A DNA stretch of 64,000 nt from Streptomyces finlayi (GCF_014216315.1 NZ_CP045702.1:558001-622000); one strand, 5' to 3'. Counted from the stretch's first letter, positions 15,501-25,624 are shown. The notes: a model not told the origin generated them from the sequence alone. Made by a program: numbers and translations.

Positions 15501-17672
15501 TCAGTCGTGGAAGGTCTCACCCTTCTCGGCCTTCTCCACGAGCAGGGCGGGCGGCAGGAAGCGGTCGCCGTACTTCTCGGCGAGTTCCCCGGCGCGCGCC
15601 ACGAAGCCGGGCAGGCCGCCTTCGTACCCGTTGATGTACTGGAGCACTCCCCCGGTCCAGGCCGGGAAGCCGATGCCCATGATGGAGCCGATGTTGGCGT
15701 CGGCGACCGTGATGAGGACCTCCTCCTGAAGGCAGCGGACGCTGTCCAGTGCCTCGGAGAAGAGCATGCGCTCCTGCATGTCGGCGAAGGGGATGGCCAC
15801 GCCGGGCTTGGCGAAGTGCTCGCGCAGGCCCGGCCAGAGGCGGGTCCGCCGGCCTTCCGCGTCGTACTCGTAGAAGCCCGCGCCGCCGCTGCGTCCCGGG
15901 CGCCCGAACTCGTCGACCATCCGGTCGATGACGGCGTCCGAGGGGTGCTCGGCCCAGGTGCCGCCGGCCTCCTCCACGGCCTGCTTCGTCTCGTTGCGGA
16001 TCTTGCGGGGCAGGGTCAGCGTCAGCTCGTCCATCAGGGAGAGCACCTTGGCCGGGTAGCCGGCCTGCGCGGCGGCCTGCTCGACGGAGGCCGGTTCGGC
16101 GCCTTCGCCGATCATGGCGACGCCCTCGTTGATGAACTGGCCGATGACGCGTGAGGTGAAGAAGCCGCGCGAGTCGTTGACGACGATCGGCGTCTTCTTG
16201 ATCCGGCGCACCAGGTCGAAGGCGCGGGCCAGGGCCTCGTCGCCGGTCCGCTCGCCCTTGATGATCTCGACGAGCGGCATCTTGTCGACGGGCGAGAAGA
16301 AGTGCAGTCCGATGAAGTCCACCGGCCGCGAGACGCCTTCGGCCAGGACGGTGATGGGCAGCGTCGAGGTGTTGGAGCAGAGCAGGGCGTCCGGCTCGAT
16401 GATGTCCTGGATCTCCTGGAAGACCTTGTGCTTGAGCGAGGTGTCCTCGAAGACGGCCTCGATCACCGCGTCGCAGCCCGCGAGGTCGGCCGGGTCGCCG
16501 GTCGGGGTGATCCGGGCCAGCAGCTCGTCGCGCTTCGCCTCGGTCGTACGGCCCCGGGACAGCGCCTTGGCGAGCAGCTTCTCGCTGTACGCCTTGCCCT
16601 TGGCGGCGGCCTCGGTGCTGACGTCCTTGAGGACGACGTCGATGCCGGCGCGCGCACAGGAGTACGCGATGCCCGCGCCCATCATCCCGGCACCGAGGAC
16701 GGCGACCTTGCGGACCGGGCGCTCCGGGATGCCCTTGGGGCGGCTGGCACCGGAGTTGACGGCCTGGAGGTCGAAGAAGAAGGCCTGGATCATGTTCTTC
16801 GCGACCTGGCCGGTGACCAGCTCGGTGAAGTAGCGGGCCTCGATGGTCTGCGCGGTCTCGAAGTCGACCTGTGAGCCCTCGACGGCGGCCGCGAGGATGT
16901 TGCGCGGCGCGGGCATCGGCGCGCCCGCGAGCTGCTTCCTCAGGTTGGAGGGGAAGGCCGGCAGATTGGCGGCGAACCTCGGGTTGGACGGGGTGCCGCC
17001 CGGGATCTTGTACCCCTTGACGTCCCAGGGCTGCTGCGACTCGGGGTGCGCGTCGATGAACGCGTGCGCCTTGGCGAGCATCTCCTCGGGGGTGGCCGCG
17101 AGCTCGTGGACCAGGCCGTTCTCCTGCGCGCGCCGCGGGGTGTACTGGGTGCCCTGGAGCAGGACCTTGAGCAGCGCGTCGGCGATGCCCATGAGCCGTA
17201 CGGTGCGGGTCACGCCGCCGCCCGCGGGCAGCAGACCGAGGGTGACCTCGGGCAGGCCGATGCGGGAGCCGGACACATCGAGGGCGATGCGGTGGTGGCT
17301 GGCCAGCGCGATCTCGTAACCGCCGCCCAGGGCAGCTCCGTTGATGGCGGCGACGACGGGCTTGCCGAGGGTTTCGATGCGGCGCAGGGAGCGCTTGATG
17401 GCGGTGCCCGCGTCGAACGCGTGCTGGGCGTTCTCGGGGCCGACCTTGATCATGTCCTTGAGGTCGCCGCCCGCGAAGAAGGTCTTCTTGGCGGAGGTGT
17501 AGATGATGCCCCGGATGGACTCCTTCTCTGCCTCGGCGCGGTCGGCGACGGCCGCGATGGAGTCCTTGAACGCCTGGTTCATCGTGTTCGCGGACTGGTC
17601 GGGGTCGTCCAGTACGAGGGTGACGACGCCGGTCTCGTCCTGTTCCCAGCGGATGGTCGTGCTCTCGGTCAT
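15501..17672 (-). CDS. fadB: Fatty-acid oxidation multifunctional enzyme, alpha subunit (FadB/FadJ type)
   Basis: The protein has 723 residues. The N-terminal crotonase domain (residues 1-~290) has FFAGGDLKDM and NGAALGGGYEIALASHHRIA for enoyl-CoA hydration. The NAD-binding domain begins VAVLGAGMMGAGIAYSCARA (~330), with CSNTSTLPITVLA and HFFSPVDKMPLVEII. The C-terminal 3-hydroxyacyl-CoA dehydrogenase helices include VNDSRGFFTSRV. It carries out two consecutive steps of beta-oxidation in the cytoplasm. It is the last of four genes on the minus strand; the thiolase gene lies 39 bp upstream. S. coelicolor SCO6732 is the likely ortholog (from memory). Confidence 0.95.
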   Translation of the reverse strand: MTESTTIRWEQDETGVVTLVLDDPDQSANTMNQAFKDSIAAVADRAEAEKESIRGIIYTSAKKTFFAGGDLKDMIKVGPENAQHAFDAGTAIKRSLRRIETLGKPVVAAINGAALGGGYEIALASHHRIALDVSGSRIGLPEVTLGLLPAGGGVTRTVRLMGIADALLKVLLQGTQYTPRRAQENGLVHELAATPEEMLAKAHAFIDAHPESQQPWDVKGYKIPGGTPSNPRFAANLPAFPSNLRKQLAGAPMPAPRNILAAAVEGSQVDFETAQTIEARYFTELVTGQVAKNMIQAFFFDLQAVNSGASRPKGIPERPVRKVAVLGAGMMGAGIAYSCARAGIDVVLKDVSTEAAAKGKAYSEKLLAKALSRGRTTEAKRDELLARITPTGDPADLAGCDAVIEAVFEDTSLKHKVFQEIQDIIEPDALLCSNTSTLPITVLAEGVSRPVDFIGLHFFSPVDKMPLVEIIKGERTGDEALARAFDLVRRIKKTPIVVNDSRGFFTSRVIGQFINEGVAMIGEGAEPASVEQAAAQAGYPAKVLSLMDELTLTLPRKIRNETKQAVEEAGGTWAEHPSDAVIDRMVDEFGRPGRSGGAGFYEYDAEGRRTRLWPGLREHFAKPGVAIPFADMQERMLFSEALDSVRCLQEEVLITVADANIGSIMGIGFPAWTGGVLQYINGYEGGLPGFVARAGELAEKYGDRFLPPALLVEKAEKGETFHD

Positions 17673-17711
17673 TGGCTTGTCTTCTCCGTAAGCAGGGGTG
17701 GCCGGGGACGG

Positions 17712-18926
<1,215 letters not shown>

Positions 18927-18962
18927 GACAGCAGCCTTTCGAGGGTGGTTGCGCAGCGGAGG

Positions 18963-20105
18963 TCAGGCGAGGATCGAGCGGCCGATGATTTCCTTCATGA
19001 TCTCGGTCGTGCCGCCGTAGATGGTCTGGATACGGCCGTCGGTGAACGCCCTGGCCACCGGGAATTCGGCCATATAGCCGTATCCGCCGTGGAGTTGGAG
19101 GCAGCGGTCGGCGACGCGCTTTTGCAGTTCGGTGGCCCACCACTTGGCCATCGACGCGTGTACGGCGTCGAGTACGCCGTCGGAGTGATCCACGATGCAG
19201 CGGTCGAGGAAGGTCCGGGTGACGGCGCACTCGGTGGCCATCTCGGCGATCTCGAACCGGATGTGCTGGAGCTTGGAGAGGGGCCGGCCGAACGCCTCGC
19301 GCTCCTTGACGTACCGGGTGGTGATCTCCAGGAGGTGTTCGGCGCCGGCGATCGCGGCGACCGCGATCCCCATCCGCTCCTGGGCCAGGTTGGTCATCAG
19401 GTGGATGAACGCGCCCTCCCGCTCACCGAGGAGGTTCTCCTTGGGCACCCGGACGTCGTTGAAGAACAGCTCGGCGGTGTCCTGGGACTTCTGGCCGATC
19501 TTGTCGAGGTTGCGGCCCCGCTCGAAGCCCTCCGCGCCGCGCTCGACAACGATCAGGGAGAGCCCTTTCGCGCCGCCCTCGGGCGTGGTCCTGGCGACGA
19601 CGATGACGAGGTCGGCGAGGATGCCGTTGGAGATGAACGTCTTCGAGCCGTTGAGCAGCCAGTGGTCCCCCCTGTCCTCAGCGGTGGTACGGATGCCCTG
19701 GAGATCGGAGCCCGCGCCCGGCTCCGTCATGGCGATGGCGCTGATGATCTCGCCGCTGCAGAAGCCGGGCAGCCAGCGCCGCTTCTGCTCCTCGGTGGCC
19801 AGCCCGGTGAGGTAGGGGCCGATGATGTCGTTGTGCAGGCCGAGCGCGAGACCCGGGGCGCCCGCCCGGGTGAACTCCTCGGCGAGGACGGCGCTGTAGC
19901 GGAAGTCGGTGGTGCCACCGCCGCCGTACTCCTCGGGGACGGCGAAGCCGAGCAGCCCCTGCCGTCCGGCGGCGAGCCACGCCTCGCGCGAGACGATGCC
20001 GTCCTTCTCCCACTGCTCGTAGTGCGGGAGGACTTCTTTGGTGAGGAAGGTGCGGACCGTCTCGCGGAACGCGTCGTGCTCTTCGGTGAAGATCTGCCGC
20101 TGCAC
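18963..20105 (-). CDS. Acyl-CoA dehydrogenase
   Basis: The protein has 380 residues, the normal length of the family. FAD and substrate motifs are visible: SAIAMTEPGAGSDLQGI, WLLNGSKTFISNG, the QERMGIAVAAIAGAEHLLE helix and the C-terminal YGGTTEIMKEIIGRSIL with the glutamate position near the end. It introduces the alpha-beta double bond in acyl-CoA. GTG 20105 was chosen because GGGGG lies 4 nt upstream and the protein then starts like the family (QRQIFTEEHDAFRETVR). Only 8 bp separate it from the stop of the CoA transferase/racemase gene, so the two are probably translationally coupled. Confidence 0.95.
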   Translation of the reverse strand: MQRQIFTEEHDAFRETVRTFLTKEVLPHYEQWEKDGIVSREAWLAAGRQGLLGFAVPEEYGGGGTTDFRYSAVLAEEFTRAGAPGLALGLHNDIIGPYLTGLATEEQKRRWLPGFCSGEIISAIAMTEPGAGSDLQGIRTTAEDRGDHWLLNGSKTFISNGILADLVIVVARTTPEGGAKGLSLIVVERGAEGFERGRNLDKIGQKSQDTAELFFNDVRVPKENLLGEREGAFIHLMTNLAQERMGIAVAAIAGAEHLLEITTRYVKEREAFGRPLSKLQHIRFEIAEMATECAVTRTFLDRCIVDHSDGVLDAVHASMAKWWATELQKRVADRCLQLHGGYGYMAEFPVARAFTDGRIQTIYGGTTEIMKEIIGRSILA

Positions 20106-20113
20106 TGGGCCCC

Positions 20114-21268
20114 CTAGAGCCGGTTGTCGTCGGTGGAGCTGGTGCGGATGCCCGGCACGTCCCAGTCGCGGGCCACGTCGTCGGTGTCGGCGCCCGGCCG
20201 GGCGGGACCGCTGCGGACGGAGGCCGGTGTGGCGGAGAAGCGGGGCGCGGGCGCGGGCTGGGTGAGTCCGCCGTGCTCGACGAAGGTGGAGCGGGCGGCG
20301 AGGTGCGGATGGTGCGGGGCCTCGCGGAGCGACAGGACGGGGGCGACGCAGGCGTCCGTACCCTCGAAGACCTCGGTCCACTGCGCACGCGTGCGGGTCA
20401 GGAACCGCTCGGCCACGGCGGTGCGCAGCTCTCCCCAGCGGGTGAGGTCCCAGCGGTCCGGAGCCTCGTCCGCGATGCCGAGGAGCGTGATGAACTCCTC
20501 GTAGAAACGCTGTTCCAGCGGCCCCACCGCCATGTACTGTCCGTCGGCCGTCCCGTAGGTGCCGTAGAACGGGCAGCCGCCGTCCAGCAGGTTCGAGCCG
20601 CGGTGGTCCTGCCAGCTGCCGGCCGCGAGCATCCCGTGGATCATGGTGGCGAGATGGGCGGCACCGTCGACGATGGCCGCGTCCACGACCTGGCCGGCGC
20701 CCCCCGGCGTGCGGGCGTGCTGGAGGGCGGCGAGGACACCGACGACGAGATAGAGGGAGCCGCCCGCGTAGTCACCGACCAGGTTGGCGGGGACGGTCGG
20801 GGGCTCGCCGGGCTTCCCGATCATGGAGAGGGTTCCGGTGAGGGCGATGTACGCGATGTCGTGGCCGGCGCGCGGGGCGAGCGGCCCGTCCTGGCCCCAG
20901 CCGGTCATCCGCCCGTAGACGAGCTGCGGGTTGCGGGCCAGACAGGCGTCGGGGCCGACGCCGAGCCGCTCGGCGACTCCTGGCCGGTAACCCTCGACCA
21001 GGATGTCGGCGCGCTCGACGAGGTCCAGCACCTTGGCGGGTCCGTCCTCGGCCTTGAGGTCGACGAGGACCGAGCGCTTGTTGCGGTTGGTGAGGTCGAG
21101 GGCGGGGTCGATGCCGATCCCGGCACCGCCCGGCCGGTCGATCCGGACCACGTCGGCGCCGAGGTCGGCCAGGAGCATGGCGGCGAACGGGCCCGGTCCG
21201 ATGCCGGCAAGTTCGACCACACGGACCCCGGTCAGCGGGCCGTGCGGAACGCGCTCTGCCCTTGCCAT
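20114..21268 (-). CDS. CaiB/BaiF family protein, probable alpha-methylacyl-CoA racemase
   Basis: The protein has 384 residues of the family III CoA-transferase fold (GVRVVELAGIGPGPFAAMLLADLGADVVRID). RAGHDIAYIALTG places His136, and NLVGDYAGG places Asp166, where mycobacterial alpha-methylacyl-CoA racemase has its acid/base pair. I therefore favour epimerisation of 2-methyl-branched acyl-CoA over CoA transfer. This would prepare branched fatty acids or sterol side chains for the beta-oxidation enzymes encoded next. It is the first gene of the four-gene operon. ATG 21268 follows GGGGG at 5-nt spacing; a much longer open frame upstream runs antisense to the gene at 21485 and is not coding. Confidence 0.9.
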   Translation of the reverse strand: MARAERVPHGPLTGVRVVELAGIGPGPFAAMLLADLGADVVRIDRPGGAGIGIDPALDLTNRNKRSVLVDLKAEDGPAKVLDLVERADILVEGYRPGVAERLGVGPDACLARNPQLVYGRMTGWGQDGPLAPRAGHDIAYIALTGTLSMIGKPGEPPTVPANLVGDYAGGSLYLVVGVLAALQHARTPGGAGQVVDAAIVDGAAHLATMIHGMLAAGSWQDHRGSNLLDGGCPFYGTYGTADGQYMAVGPLEQRFYEEFITLLGIADEAPDRWDLTRWGELRTAVAERFLTRTRAQWTEVFEGTDACVAPVLSLREAPHHPHLAARSTFVEHGGLTQPAPAPRFSATPASVRSGPARPGADTDDVARDWDVPGIRTSSTDDNRL

Positions 21269-21350
21269 CAAGCCCCCAGAGGTATGACACAACCGATGTA
21301 ACATCAACGATGCTATGAACGCGGCGCGCTCCGCACAACCCCCTGGGCCG

Positions 21351-21364
21351 AGCAAGCGCTTAGA
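21351..21364. promoter_or_regulatory. CAAGnnCTT-type operator-like site in the divergent region
   Basis: AGCAAGCGCTTAGA contains an 8-bp palindrome AAGCGCTT (21354-21361). It resembles the CAAGnnCTTG core bound by KstR2-like and other acyl-CoA-responsive TetR repressors. It lies between the divergent racemase-type gene (start 21268) and the reductase-type gene (start 21485). Only one arm fully fits, so the assignment is tentative. Confidence 0.4.
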
Positions 21365-21484
21365 AGGTTGAGTCCGACCCGGTTCTCGGATCTTCCCGCG
21401 CGGACGCATCCCGGGGCGTGTCGCCACGGCGGCCTCCGCTACCCTCTGCCTGCTACATCGGCGCCGGCCCCTGCGGAGGCACTC

Positions 21485-22675
21485 GTGAACAGGCAGAACG
21501 GGGCAGAACGCCCCTATGACGTCGTCCTTTTCGGCGCCACCGGCTTCGTGGGGGTGCTGACGGCCGAATACCTGGCCGCGCACGCCCCCGACACGTGCCG
21601 CTGGGCGCTCGCCGGCCGGAACCGGACGAAGCTGGAACAGCTCCGCGCGCGCCTCACGGCCATCGATCCGGGCTGTGCGGATCTGCCCCTGCTGCACGCG
21701 GACGCCGACGACGCGGAGTCGTTGCGCGCACTGGCCGAGTCCACGCATGTGGTGGCCACGACGGTGGGACCGTACGTCTGGTACGGGGAGAAACTGGTGG
21801 CCGCCTGCGCGGAGGCCGGGACGGACTGCGCCGACCTCACGGGCGAGGCGGAGTTCGTGGACCGGATGTATCTGGAGCACGACGCACGGGCCCGCGAGAC
21901 GGGGGCGCGGATCGTGCACGCCTGCGGCTTCGACTCCGTACCGCACGACCTCGGGGTGTACTTCACCGTCCAGCAGTTGCCGACGGGAGTGCCGCTGACC
22001 GTCGACGGCTTCGTACGCAGCAACGCCGCCTTCTCCGGCGGTACGTTCGCCTCGGCCCTGACCGCGATGGGCCGCGGCCGGCAGCTGCTGCGGGCCGCGA
22101 AGGAGCGCCGGCTGCACGAGCCCCGGCTGGTCGGCCGCCGGGCCCGGTCCCCGCTGGGGACTCCGCACTTCAGCGGGGAGACCGGCACCTGGGCGCTCCC
22201 GCTGCCGACCCTGGATCCGCAGGTCGTGGCCCGTTCGGCGAGGGCTCTGGAGCGGTACGGCCCCGACTTCCGCTACCGGCACTTCGCCTCGGTGCAGCGG
22301 CTGCCGATGGCTGTCGGCGGCGCAGCGGCCGTCGGGGCGCTCATGGCGGCCGCGCAGATTCCCGCGGCCAGGGACTGGCTCATGGAGCGTTACGAACCGG
22401 GACAGGGGCCCGACGAGAAGCGCAGGAGGAACAGCTGGTTCACGGTGCGCTTCGTCGGGGAGGGCGGCGGACGCCGGGTCTTCACGGAGGTGTCCGGCGG
22501 CGATCCGGGCTACGACGAGACGGCGAGGATGCTGGCCGAGTCGGCGCTCTGCCTGGCCCTGGACGACCTTCCGGCCACCTCGGGGCAGGTCACCACCGCG
22601 GAGGCGATGGGCGATGCGCTGCTGGCGCGGCTGACGGCGGCCGGGATGGGCTTCCGGGTGGCCGCGGTCCGCTGA
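21485..22675 (+). CDS. Saccharopine dehydrogenase NADP-binding domain protein (trans-acting enoyl reductase type)
   Basis: The protein has 396 residues. The N-terminal Rossmann motif VVLFGATGFVGVLTAEYLA binds NAD(P). The segment GPYVWYGEKLVAACAEAGTDCADLTGE and the following HACGFDSVPHDLGVYF are hallmarks of the Rv2953-like family, which includes the trans-acting enoyl reductase of mycobacterial lipid synthesis. In Streptomyces the substrate is unknown; a lipid enoyl substrate is plausible given the divergent fatty-acid operon. GTG 21485 follows GGAGG (21475-21479) at 5-nt spacing. It has no signal peptide; one hydrophobic stretch near residues ~275-290 may contact membrane. Confidence 0.88.
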   Translation: MNRQNGAERPYDVVLFGATGFVGVLTAEYLAAHAPDTCRWALAGRNRTKLEQLRARLTAIDPGCADLPLLHADADDAESLRALAESTHVVATTVGPYVWYGEKLVAACAEAGTDCADLTGEAEFVDRMYLEHDARARETGARIVHACGFDSVPHDLGVYFTVQQLPTGVPLTVDGFVRSNAAFSGGTFASALTAMGRGRQLLRAAKERRLHEPRLVGRRARSPLGTPHFSGETGTWALPLPTLDPQVVARSARALERYGPDFRYRHFASVQRLPMAVGGAAAVGALMAAAQIPAARDWLMERYEPGQGPDEKRRRNSWFTVRFVGEGGGRRVFTEVSGGDPGYDETARMLAESALCLALDDLPATSGQVTTAEAMGDALLARLTAAGMGFRVAAVR

Positions 22676-22685
22676 GACCGGCCGG

Positions 22686-22829
22686 TCACAGGAGCCAGGA
22701 CGCCAGGGTGTAGAGCATCGCACCGGCCCAGACGAGCCCCGCGACGCCACCGAGGAGCATGCCCACCGCGATACGGCGCTGGGCATGCTGGACGGGTACG
22801 GCTCGGATGTTCGTGCGATGCGTGTTCAT
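22686..22829 (-). CDS. Small single-helix membrane protein, 47 residues
   Basis: The ORF encodes a basic N-terminus (MNTHRTNIRAVPVQHAQRR) followed by one clear hydrophobic helix (IAVGMLLGGVAGLVWAGAML, then YTLASWLL) ending at the stop. A GGA motif lies about 6 nt before the ATG. Its stop lies 10 bp from the convergent reductase-type gene's stop. The membrane-helix pattern in an otherwise empty gap supports coding; the function is unknown. Confidence 0.6.
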   Translation of the reverse strand: MNTHRTNIRAVPVQHAQRRIAVGMLLGGVAGLVWAGAMLYTLASWLL

Positions 22830-22892
22830 ACGTTCCAGCCTGCCGATCATGAGCGGCGGGCGCCATCCGTACGGATACTCAGGCGGCCGTAC

Positions 22893-23570
22893 TCAGGCGG
22901 TCGCCTCGCGCAGCGTCTGGCGGCAGAGGGCGTCGGCCCTGCGGGTGGTCTCCGGCTGCCGGAACCGCCGGGCGAGCCGGAGGGTGTGCGCGCAGGCGTT
23001 GTCGAGGCTGATCCGGTGGCCGACGGAGACGAACACCGGCTTGGTTCCCTCCTGCGTACGCACGGCCCGGCCCACCTCGTCCTCACCGTCCAGGAGCGGC
23101 GAGGTGTCGCCGCGCAGGGGCCCCGGCGCCTCGTAGTGGAAGGTGAACGGGTTCTTCCCGACGCCGATGACCGGCAGCCCGGTGAGCACGCCCAGATGGC
23201 TGGCCAGCCCGAACCGGCGAGGGTGCGCCAGCCCGTAGCCGTCGCAGATGACGAGCCCGGGGTCGACGGTCAGGGACTCCAGCGCCTCCAGCACGGTGGG
23301 CATCTCACGGAAGGCCAGGAGCCCGGGGACGTAGGGGAAGGTGACCGTGCCGACGGCGGTGGCCTCGTCCACGACATCGAGCGTCTCGGCGTCCAGGACG
23401 ACGGCCGCGGCCACCACGACGTCCTTCTTCTCGTCGTAGGCGACATCGACGCCGGTCACCAGGCCGGTGCCGGGCGGCGGCCCGGGTTCGTCGAGCACCA
23501 CCCGGGCGCGCAGGGAGTCCTGAATGGCCCGGGCTTCGGCCTCGTCGGCAGGCATGTGGAAGGTAGTCAT
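22893..23570 (-). CDS. nfi: Endonuclease V (deoxyinosine 3' endonuclease)
   Basis: The protein has 225 residues. Endonuclease V motifs are present: TGVDVAYD with a catalytic Asp near residue 40, FPYVPGLLAFREMP, and the signature VICDGYGLAHPRRFGLASHL. The usual CDGHG is CDGYG here, which is a common variant position. The enzyme nicks DNA or RNA one nucleotide 3' of inosine in the cytoplasm. ATG 23570 has no Shine-Dalgarno, and its start lies only 31 bp from the divergent start at 23602, so leaderless or near-leaderless translation is likely. Confidence 0.93.
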   Translation of the reverse strand: MTTFHMPADEAEARAIQDSLRARVVLDEPGPPPGTGLVTGVDVAYDEKKDVVVAAAVVLDAETLDVVDEATAVGTVTFPYVPGLLAFREMPTVLEALESLTVDPGLVICDGYGLAHPRRFGLASHLGVLTGLPVIGVGKNPFTFHYEAPGPLRGDTSPLLDGEDEVGRAVRTQEGTKPVFVSVGHRISLDNACAHTLRLARRFRQPETTRRADALCRQTLREATA

Positions 23571-23580
23571 AGTGGGGTCC

Positions 23581-23594
23581 AGCTTAGGTAGCCT
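23581..23594. promoter_or_regulatory. Back-to-back -10 boxes for divergent leaderless genes
   Basis: TAGCCT (23589-23594) lies exactly 7 nt before the ATG at 23602, the spacing that puts transcription start on the start codon. On the other strand TAAGCT (complement of 23581-23586) lies 10 nt before its ATG at 23570. Neither gene has a ribosome site. Confidence 0.6.
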
Positions 23595-23601
23595 GGCGAT
23601 C

Positions 23602-23889
23602 ATGTTCGTACTCGAGTTGACCTACACCGCCCCCGTCGAGCGCGTCGACGCGCTCATGGCGGAGCACATCACCTGGCTGGACGCGCAGTACGCCGCCGGA
23701 GCCTTCCTCGCTTCGGGCCGTAAGAATCCCCGGGACGGCGGCCTGATCCTGGCCGTTGGGGACGACCGCGCGCAGATCGAGAAGATCGCGGCGGCCGACC
23801 CCTTCGCGGCCGGAGGTGTGTGCGCCTACCGGATCACGGAGTTCATCGCAACGAAAACGTCACCGGAGCTTGCGCCGTACCGGCAGTAG
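23602..23889 (+). CDS. YciI family protein
   Basis: The protein has 95 residues of the YCII ferredoxin-like fold: FVLELTYTAPVERVDALMAE, H-ITWLDAQYAAGAFLASG, and DPFAAGGVCAYRITEF. The His-Asp pair typical of YciI is present (EHITWLD). Members are often muconolactone isomerase- or dehydrochlorinase-like, but most have no known substrate. ATG 23602 has no ribosome site and is predicted to be the first base of the mRNA. It is divergent from endonuclease V. Confidence 0.88.
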   Translation: MFVLELTYTAPVERVDALMAEHITWLDAQYAAGAFLASGRKNPRDGGLILAVGDDRAQIEKIAAADPFAAGGVCAYRITEFIATKTSPELAPYRQ

Positions 23890-23910
23890 CCGGCCCGGGA
23901 GGAAGTGCCC

Positions 23911-25026
23911 TCAGCTACCGGAACGGCTGAGGAAGGCCACCCGGCCCTTCTCCCCCGACGCCCAGCAGCCGAAGTCGGCCGTGCAGTCCACCGTGTCGTA
24001 CGAACCGGTGTCGACCGTGCGCCAGGTCCGGCCGCCGTCCAGCGTGAGGTCCGTACCCGTCGGCCCGACCGCCAGTGCGCCGGACCGGCTGTGCGGCAGC
24101 CAGGCGACGCCCGAGCGGTAGGCCGGGGGTGTGGTGGCGGACTGCCGCCAGCCGCGGCCCCCGTCGGCGGTGACCGCGGAACTCCGCGGCGACTGCTGGT
24201 CGGCGCGGTAGTCGCCACCGACCGCGATGCCGTGCGTGCGGTCGCGGAACGCCAGGCCGAACACGCCCCGAGCCGGGTCGCCCGCCGGAATCGTCGACTC
24301 GGTCGCGGTCCAGGTCAGGCCGCGGTCCCTGGAGTGCAGGACGCGTGCGGTGGCCGCGCCGCCGGTGGCCAGCCAGACGTCCTCGGGCCCCGCGCTGACC
24401 AGGCACTGACCGCTCGCGGCGAAGCCGGCCTCGCCTGGCTGGGCGGCCGGCATCCCGGCCGGGGGCAGCACCTCCCAGCTGCGGCCGCCGTCGTCGGTGG
24501 ACAGGATGCGGAACTTCCCGTCCACCGGATCGCTCATCGCGAGACCGTGCCGGTGGTCGAAGAAGGTCATGCAGTCGTAGAAGGCACGGGCGTCGGTGTT
24601 ACGGAAGGACTCCATCCAGGTCGCTCCGCCGTCGTCCGTGCGAAAGACCCTTGACGCCTCGCCCTCACCGATGGCCAGCGCCACGGCGCGACGGCTGTCG
24701 AACGCCTCGACGTCACGGAACTCCAGCCCGGCCGCCCCGGACGGCGACACGTCGCGCCAGTGCCTGCCGCCGTCGGACGTACGCAGGACTGTCCCCCGCG
24801 ATCCCGCCACCCAGGCGGATGTACGGCTCACCGCGGCGAGTCCACGGAAGCGTGCCGTCGTGCCGGTGTCGGTGAGGGACCAGCTCGCGCCGCGGGCCTC
24901 CGGAGCCGCTGGTGCGCCCGCCGCTTCGGGTGCGGCCTGTGCGGTCGGTGTGCCCAGAGCGGCGGTAACTGCCGCCCCGCACAGCCCCATTGCTATCAGT
25001 CGTCTCGTCTTTCCCATGACCTTCAT
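23911..25026 (-). CDS. Secreted six-repeat beta-propeller protein (YCF48/sialidase-like)
   Basis: The protein has 371 residues. A signal peptide is visible (KTRRLIAMGLCGAAVTAALG, then a TAQAAPE cleavage region). The mature part contains six Asp-box-like repeats of the form S/T-x-D-x-G-x-x-W: TSDGGRHW, TDDGGATW, TDDGGRSW, SRDRGLTW, TADGGRGW and TLDGGRTW. This predicts a six-bladed propeller of the YCF48/photosystem-assembly or sialidase-fold type. No sialidase catalytic residues can be recognised, so it is probably binding or structural rather than hydrolytic. It is outside the cell. ATG 25026 gives a complete signal peptide; an in-frame ATG lies 9 bp downstream. Confidence 0.87.
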   Translation of the reverse strand: MKVMGKTRRLIAMGLCGAAVTAALGTPTAQAAPEAAGAPAAPEARGASWSLTDTGTTARFRGLAAVSRTSAWVAGSRGTVLRTSDGGRHWRDVSPSGAAGLEFRDVEAFDSRRAVALAIGEGEASRVFRTDDGGATWMESFRNTDARAFYDCMTFFDHRHGLAMSDPVDGKFRILSTDDGGRSWEVLPPAGMPAAQPGEAGFAASGQCLVSAGPEDVWLATGGAATARVLHSRDRGLTWTATESTIPAGDPARGVFGLAFRDRTHGIAVGGDYRADQQSPRSSAVTADGGRGWRQSATTPPAYRSGVAWLPHSRSGALAVGPTGTDLTLDGGRTWRTVDTGSYDTVDCTADFGCWASGEKGRVAFLSRSGS

Positions 25027-25207
25027 GGCGCTGGAAGCTAACCCACGGGCGGCGGGCCGTCCAGCGTGCATCGCGCGGAAGGGGGCACATGCGGGAACGA
25101 GGTGTGCGGTGACGCAGCTCACGCCGTACCCCAGTGCACGGAACAAGGAGTTCCATCGTCTACTCCAATGCCGGGAACCGTTCACCGCGTGCGAGAGGGA
25201 GCAGGTC

Positions 25208-25624
25208 GTGTCCAGCGTTATCGAGCAGTCCGTACAGGCCCGCATGGTGGCATCCGCTCCGCGGATGGAGACTCTGCCCGCCACCCTGCAGTACGACCGC
25301 GAGGACCCGTTCGCCGTACGTATGGCGTTCCCGGGCCCCGCGACCCTTGAAGGAACAGAGGTTTCCTGGCAGTTCTCGCGCGAACTGCTCGCGACGGGCA
25401 TGGACGCCCCCGCCGGCGTCGGCGACGTACGGGTGCGGCCCTTCGGCTACGAGCGCACGGTCCTGGAGTTCCACGCCGTCGAGGGTGTGGCGATGGTGCA
25501 CGTGCGGACCGCGGAACTGCGCCGGTTCCTGGCGCGCGCACAGGAGTTGGTACCGGTCGGCGACGAGCACCGCTACCTGGACCTCGACCGGAATCTGACC
25601 GATCTGCTGGACGGCTCCTGCTGA
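25208..25624 (+). CDS. ssgD: SsgA-family sporulation and cell division regulator, SsgD-like
   Basis: The protein has 138 residues. It has the SsgA-like pattern: an N-terminal strand pair around LQYDREDPFAVRMAFPGPAT, WQFSRELLATGMDAPAGVGD, and the C-terminal LRRFLARAQELVPVGDEHRY. SsgA-like proteins occur only in morphologically complex actinomycetes and direct septum and peptidoglycan events. Synteny (between SCO6735- and SCO6712-like genes) points to SsgD, SCO6722 in S. coelicolor, linked to lateral wall integrity; the paralogue choice rests on memory of gene order. GTG 25208 follows GGGAG (25197-25201) at 6-nt spacing. Confidence 0.87.
   Translation: MSSVIEQSVQARMVASAPRMETLPATLQYDREDPFAVRMAFPGPATLEGTEVSWQFSRELLATGMDAPAGVGDVRVRPFGYERTVLEFHAVEGVAMVHVRTAELRRFLARAQELVPVGDEHRYLDLDRNLTDLLDGSC

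Noticed and set aside
21269..22786. Minus-strand open frame continuing upstream of the racemase-type gene
   Set aside because: It runs antisense to the reductase-type gene at 21485-22675, whose Rossmann motif and ribosome site are clear; ATG 21268 has its own ribosome site.
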